This document shows, piece by piece, positions 62,972 through 64,000 of a stretch of DNA of 64,000 bases (positions within the stretch are counted from its first letter, which is position 1; each line of letters opens with the position of its first letter). The stretch is from Stutzerimonas stutzeri (GTDB taxonomy: Bacteria; Pseudomonadota; Gammaproteobacteria; Pseudomonadales; Pseudomonadaceae). The stretch is taken from the NCBI RefSeq assembly GCF_024448955.1, contig NZ_JAMOIH010000004.1:248001-312000 (forward strand), given 5' to 3'. A program made the position numbers and the translations under genes. Under the pieces are notes generated by a model. That model was given only the letters and a program-made list of their open reading frames with translations. It searched no databases and was not told where the DNA came from.

Positions 62972-64000
62972 ATGAACGTCGATCTGTTGCTGGTCTTGGC
63001 ATTGCTGGCCACCTGCGTCGGGCTGTTCATCCTCAACCGGCCGCGGATGGATGTCGTCGCGCTGCTGGCCATGGTCGCCCTTCCGCTGACCGGAATCCTT
63101 AGCGTTGCCGAGGCATTGGCCGGGTTCAGCGACCCCAGCGTCGTGCTGATTGCCGCTTTGTTCGTGATCGGCAACGGCCTTGTCCGCACTGGCATCGCTT
63201 ATCGCCTGGGCGAGTGGCTGATGCGCTCGGCAGGAAGCAGCGAGACACGCCTGCTGGTACTGCTGATGCTTGCCGTTGCCGGATTGGGCTCGGTGATGAG
63301 TTCGACCGGCGTGGTCGCCATCTTCATTCCGGTGGTGCTGAGCATCGCTGCAAAGATGAATGTATCGCCCCGCCGCCTGATGATGCCGTTGGCGTTTGCC
63401 GGCTTGATGAGCGGCATGCTCACGCTGGTTGCCACACCGCCGAACATGGTGGTGCACAGTGAGCTGCGACGCGCCGGCCTGGACGGCTTCGCCTTTTTCA
63501 GCTTCGCGCCCATCGGGTTGACCATCCTGCTGCTGGGCATCGCCTACATGCTGCTGGCGCGGCGCTGGCTTGGGCAGTCGAGCGATCCGCACAGCACCGT
63601 CGAGCCCCGCGACACGCTTGCCGCCCTGGCCCAACGCTACCGGCTACCCGAACGCGAACGCCGTCTTCGCGTACTGCCCTCATCGCCGCTGGCCAACCAG
63701 GCACTCGACGAGCTGCAGCTTCGCTCCCAGTACGGCATCAATGTCATCGGCATCGAGCGCCAACAGCGTTTCCGCCGTCTATTGTTGATCGCCACCGGCA
63801 ATACCCAATTGCTTGTGGGGGACGTATTGCTGGTTGACCTGGCGAGCCCGGCAATCGGGCTGCTTGGCGCTTACGACGAACTGGGGCTCGAGCCGCTGCA
63901 GCTCGACACTTCCTACTATGGCGATCACTCCCGCGAGCTGGGCCTGGCGGAAGTGGCGCTGCCACCGGATTCGCGTTTGCCCGGCAAGACCATTCAGGAG
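62972..64000 (+). CDS. SLC13/DASS-type permease with TrkA-C domain (3' end beyond window)
   Basis: A partial gene of 343 codons open to the window edge. The ATG at 62972 starts MNVDLLLVLALLATCVGLFIL. The N-terminal part has about five to six membrane helices with GFSDPSVVLIAALFVIGNGL and MSSTGVVAIFIPVVLSIA, typical of the SLC13/CitT transporter fold. Residues from about 215 form a soluble RCK/TrkA-C-like region (LDELQLRSQYGINVIGIERQ, VLLVDL). The full family has a second membrane half beyond the edge. The substrate (sulfate, dicarboxylate or other) is unknown. Confidence 0.85.
   Translation, partial: MNVDLLLVLALLATCVGLFILNRPRMDVVALLAMVALPLTGILSVAEALAGFSDPSVVLIAALFVIGNGLVRTGIAYRLGEWLMRSAGSSETRLLVLLMLAVAGLGSVMSSTGVVAIFIPVVLSIAAKMNVSPRRLMMPLAFAGLMSGMLTLVATPPNMVVHSELRRAGLDGFAFFSFAPIGLTILLLGIAYMLLARRWLGQSSDPHSTVEPRDTLAALAQRYRLPERERRLRVLPSSPLANQALDELQLRSQYGINVIGIERQQRFRRLLLIATGNTQLLVGDVLLVDLASPAIGLLGAYDELGLEPLQLDTSYYGDHSRELGLAEVALPPDSRLPGKTIQE

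Overview
This is a GC-rich gammaproteobacterial chromosome segment. Protein sequences and gene order point to the Pseudomonas / Stutzerimonas (P. stutzeri) group. From memory, the order closely follows P. aeruginosa PAO1 from bfrB/grxD/argF through tadA, a multicopper oxidase, guaA/guaB, xseA, oprC, leuA, der/bamB, hisS/ispG, rodZ/pilF, isc, cysE, suhB, secDF, tgt/queA, lptFG and pepA/holC to valS. No prophage, CRISPR array, secretion island or autonomous insertion sequence was seen. About 90% of the window is ordinary core coding sequence.

Layout. 1-2819: tail of bacterioferritin, grxD, and argF coupled to a ferric-type ABC ATPase. 2836-5473: tadA plus a periplasmic copper pair (Tat-exported multicopper oxidase and a divergent cupredoxin). 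5521-9327: guaA, guaB and a zinc-ribbon protein of unknown role. 9460-15576: xseA, a TerC/CBS/CorC membrane protein, an M23 peptidase, an isochorismatase-like hydrolase and an MscS-family channel. 15701-18249: a second copper locus (DUF2946 protein plus OprC). 18544-24280: leuA, a repeat-rich spacer with REP-type palindromes, a YahK-like alcohol dehydrogenase, an EamA permease, endonuclease I and a DUF2784 protein. 24277-27180: an aminotransferase / omega-amidase pair and a first serine acetyltransferase. 27519-36730: der-bamB-yfgM-hisS-ispG-rodZ-pilF-rlmN-ndk, all leftward. 36963-42457: a complete isc operon (iscR-iscS-iscU-iscA-hscB-hscA-fdx-iscX, leftward) with a good type-1 IscR site upstream. 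42639-51226: a second cysE, trmJ, suhB (rightward), a glycine-zipper protein, secF, secD, yajC, tgt and queA. 51342-54934: tRNA-Leu(CAA), a cold-shock protein, an RDD protein and lptG/lptF. 55118-64000: pepA, holC, an uncharacterised small protein, valS, nhaD, a small winged-helix protein and a truncated SLC13-type transporter.

The least ordinary content is non-coding. Two MITE-like elements (27180-27511 and 62371-62584) have different terminal inverted repeats but share internal modules, including a small hairpin whose stem differs by compensating changes. Each is inserted at a TA dinucleotide forming the first two bases of the upstream gene's stop codon. There are also two REP-type palindromic doublets after leuA, a degenerate copy between ndk and iscX, and several unexplained perfect hairpins. 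I found no convincing undescribed protein system.
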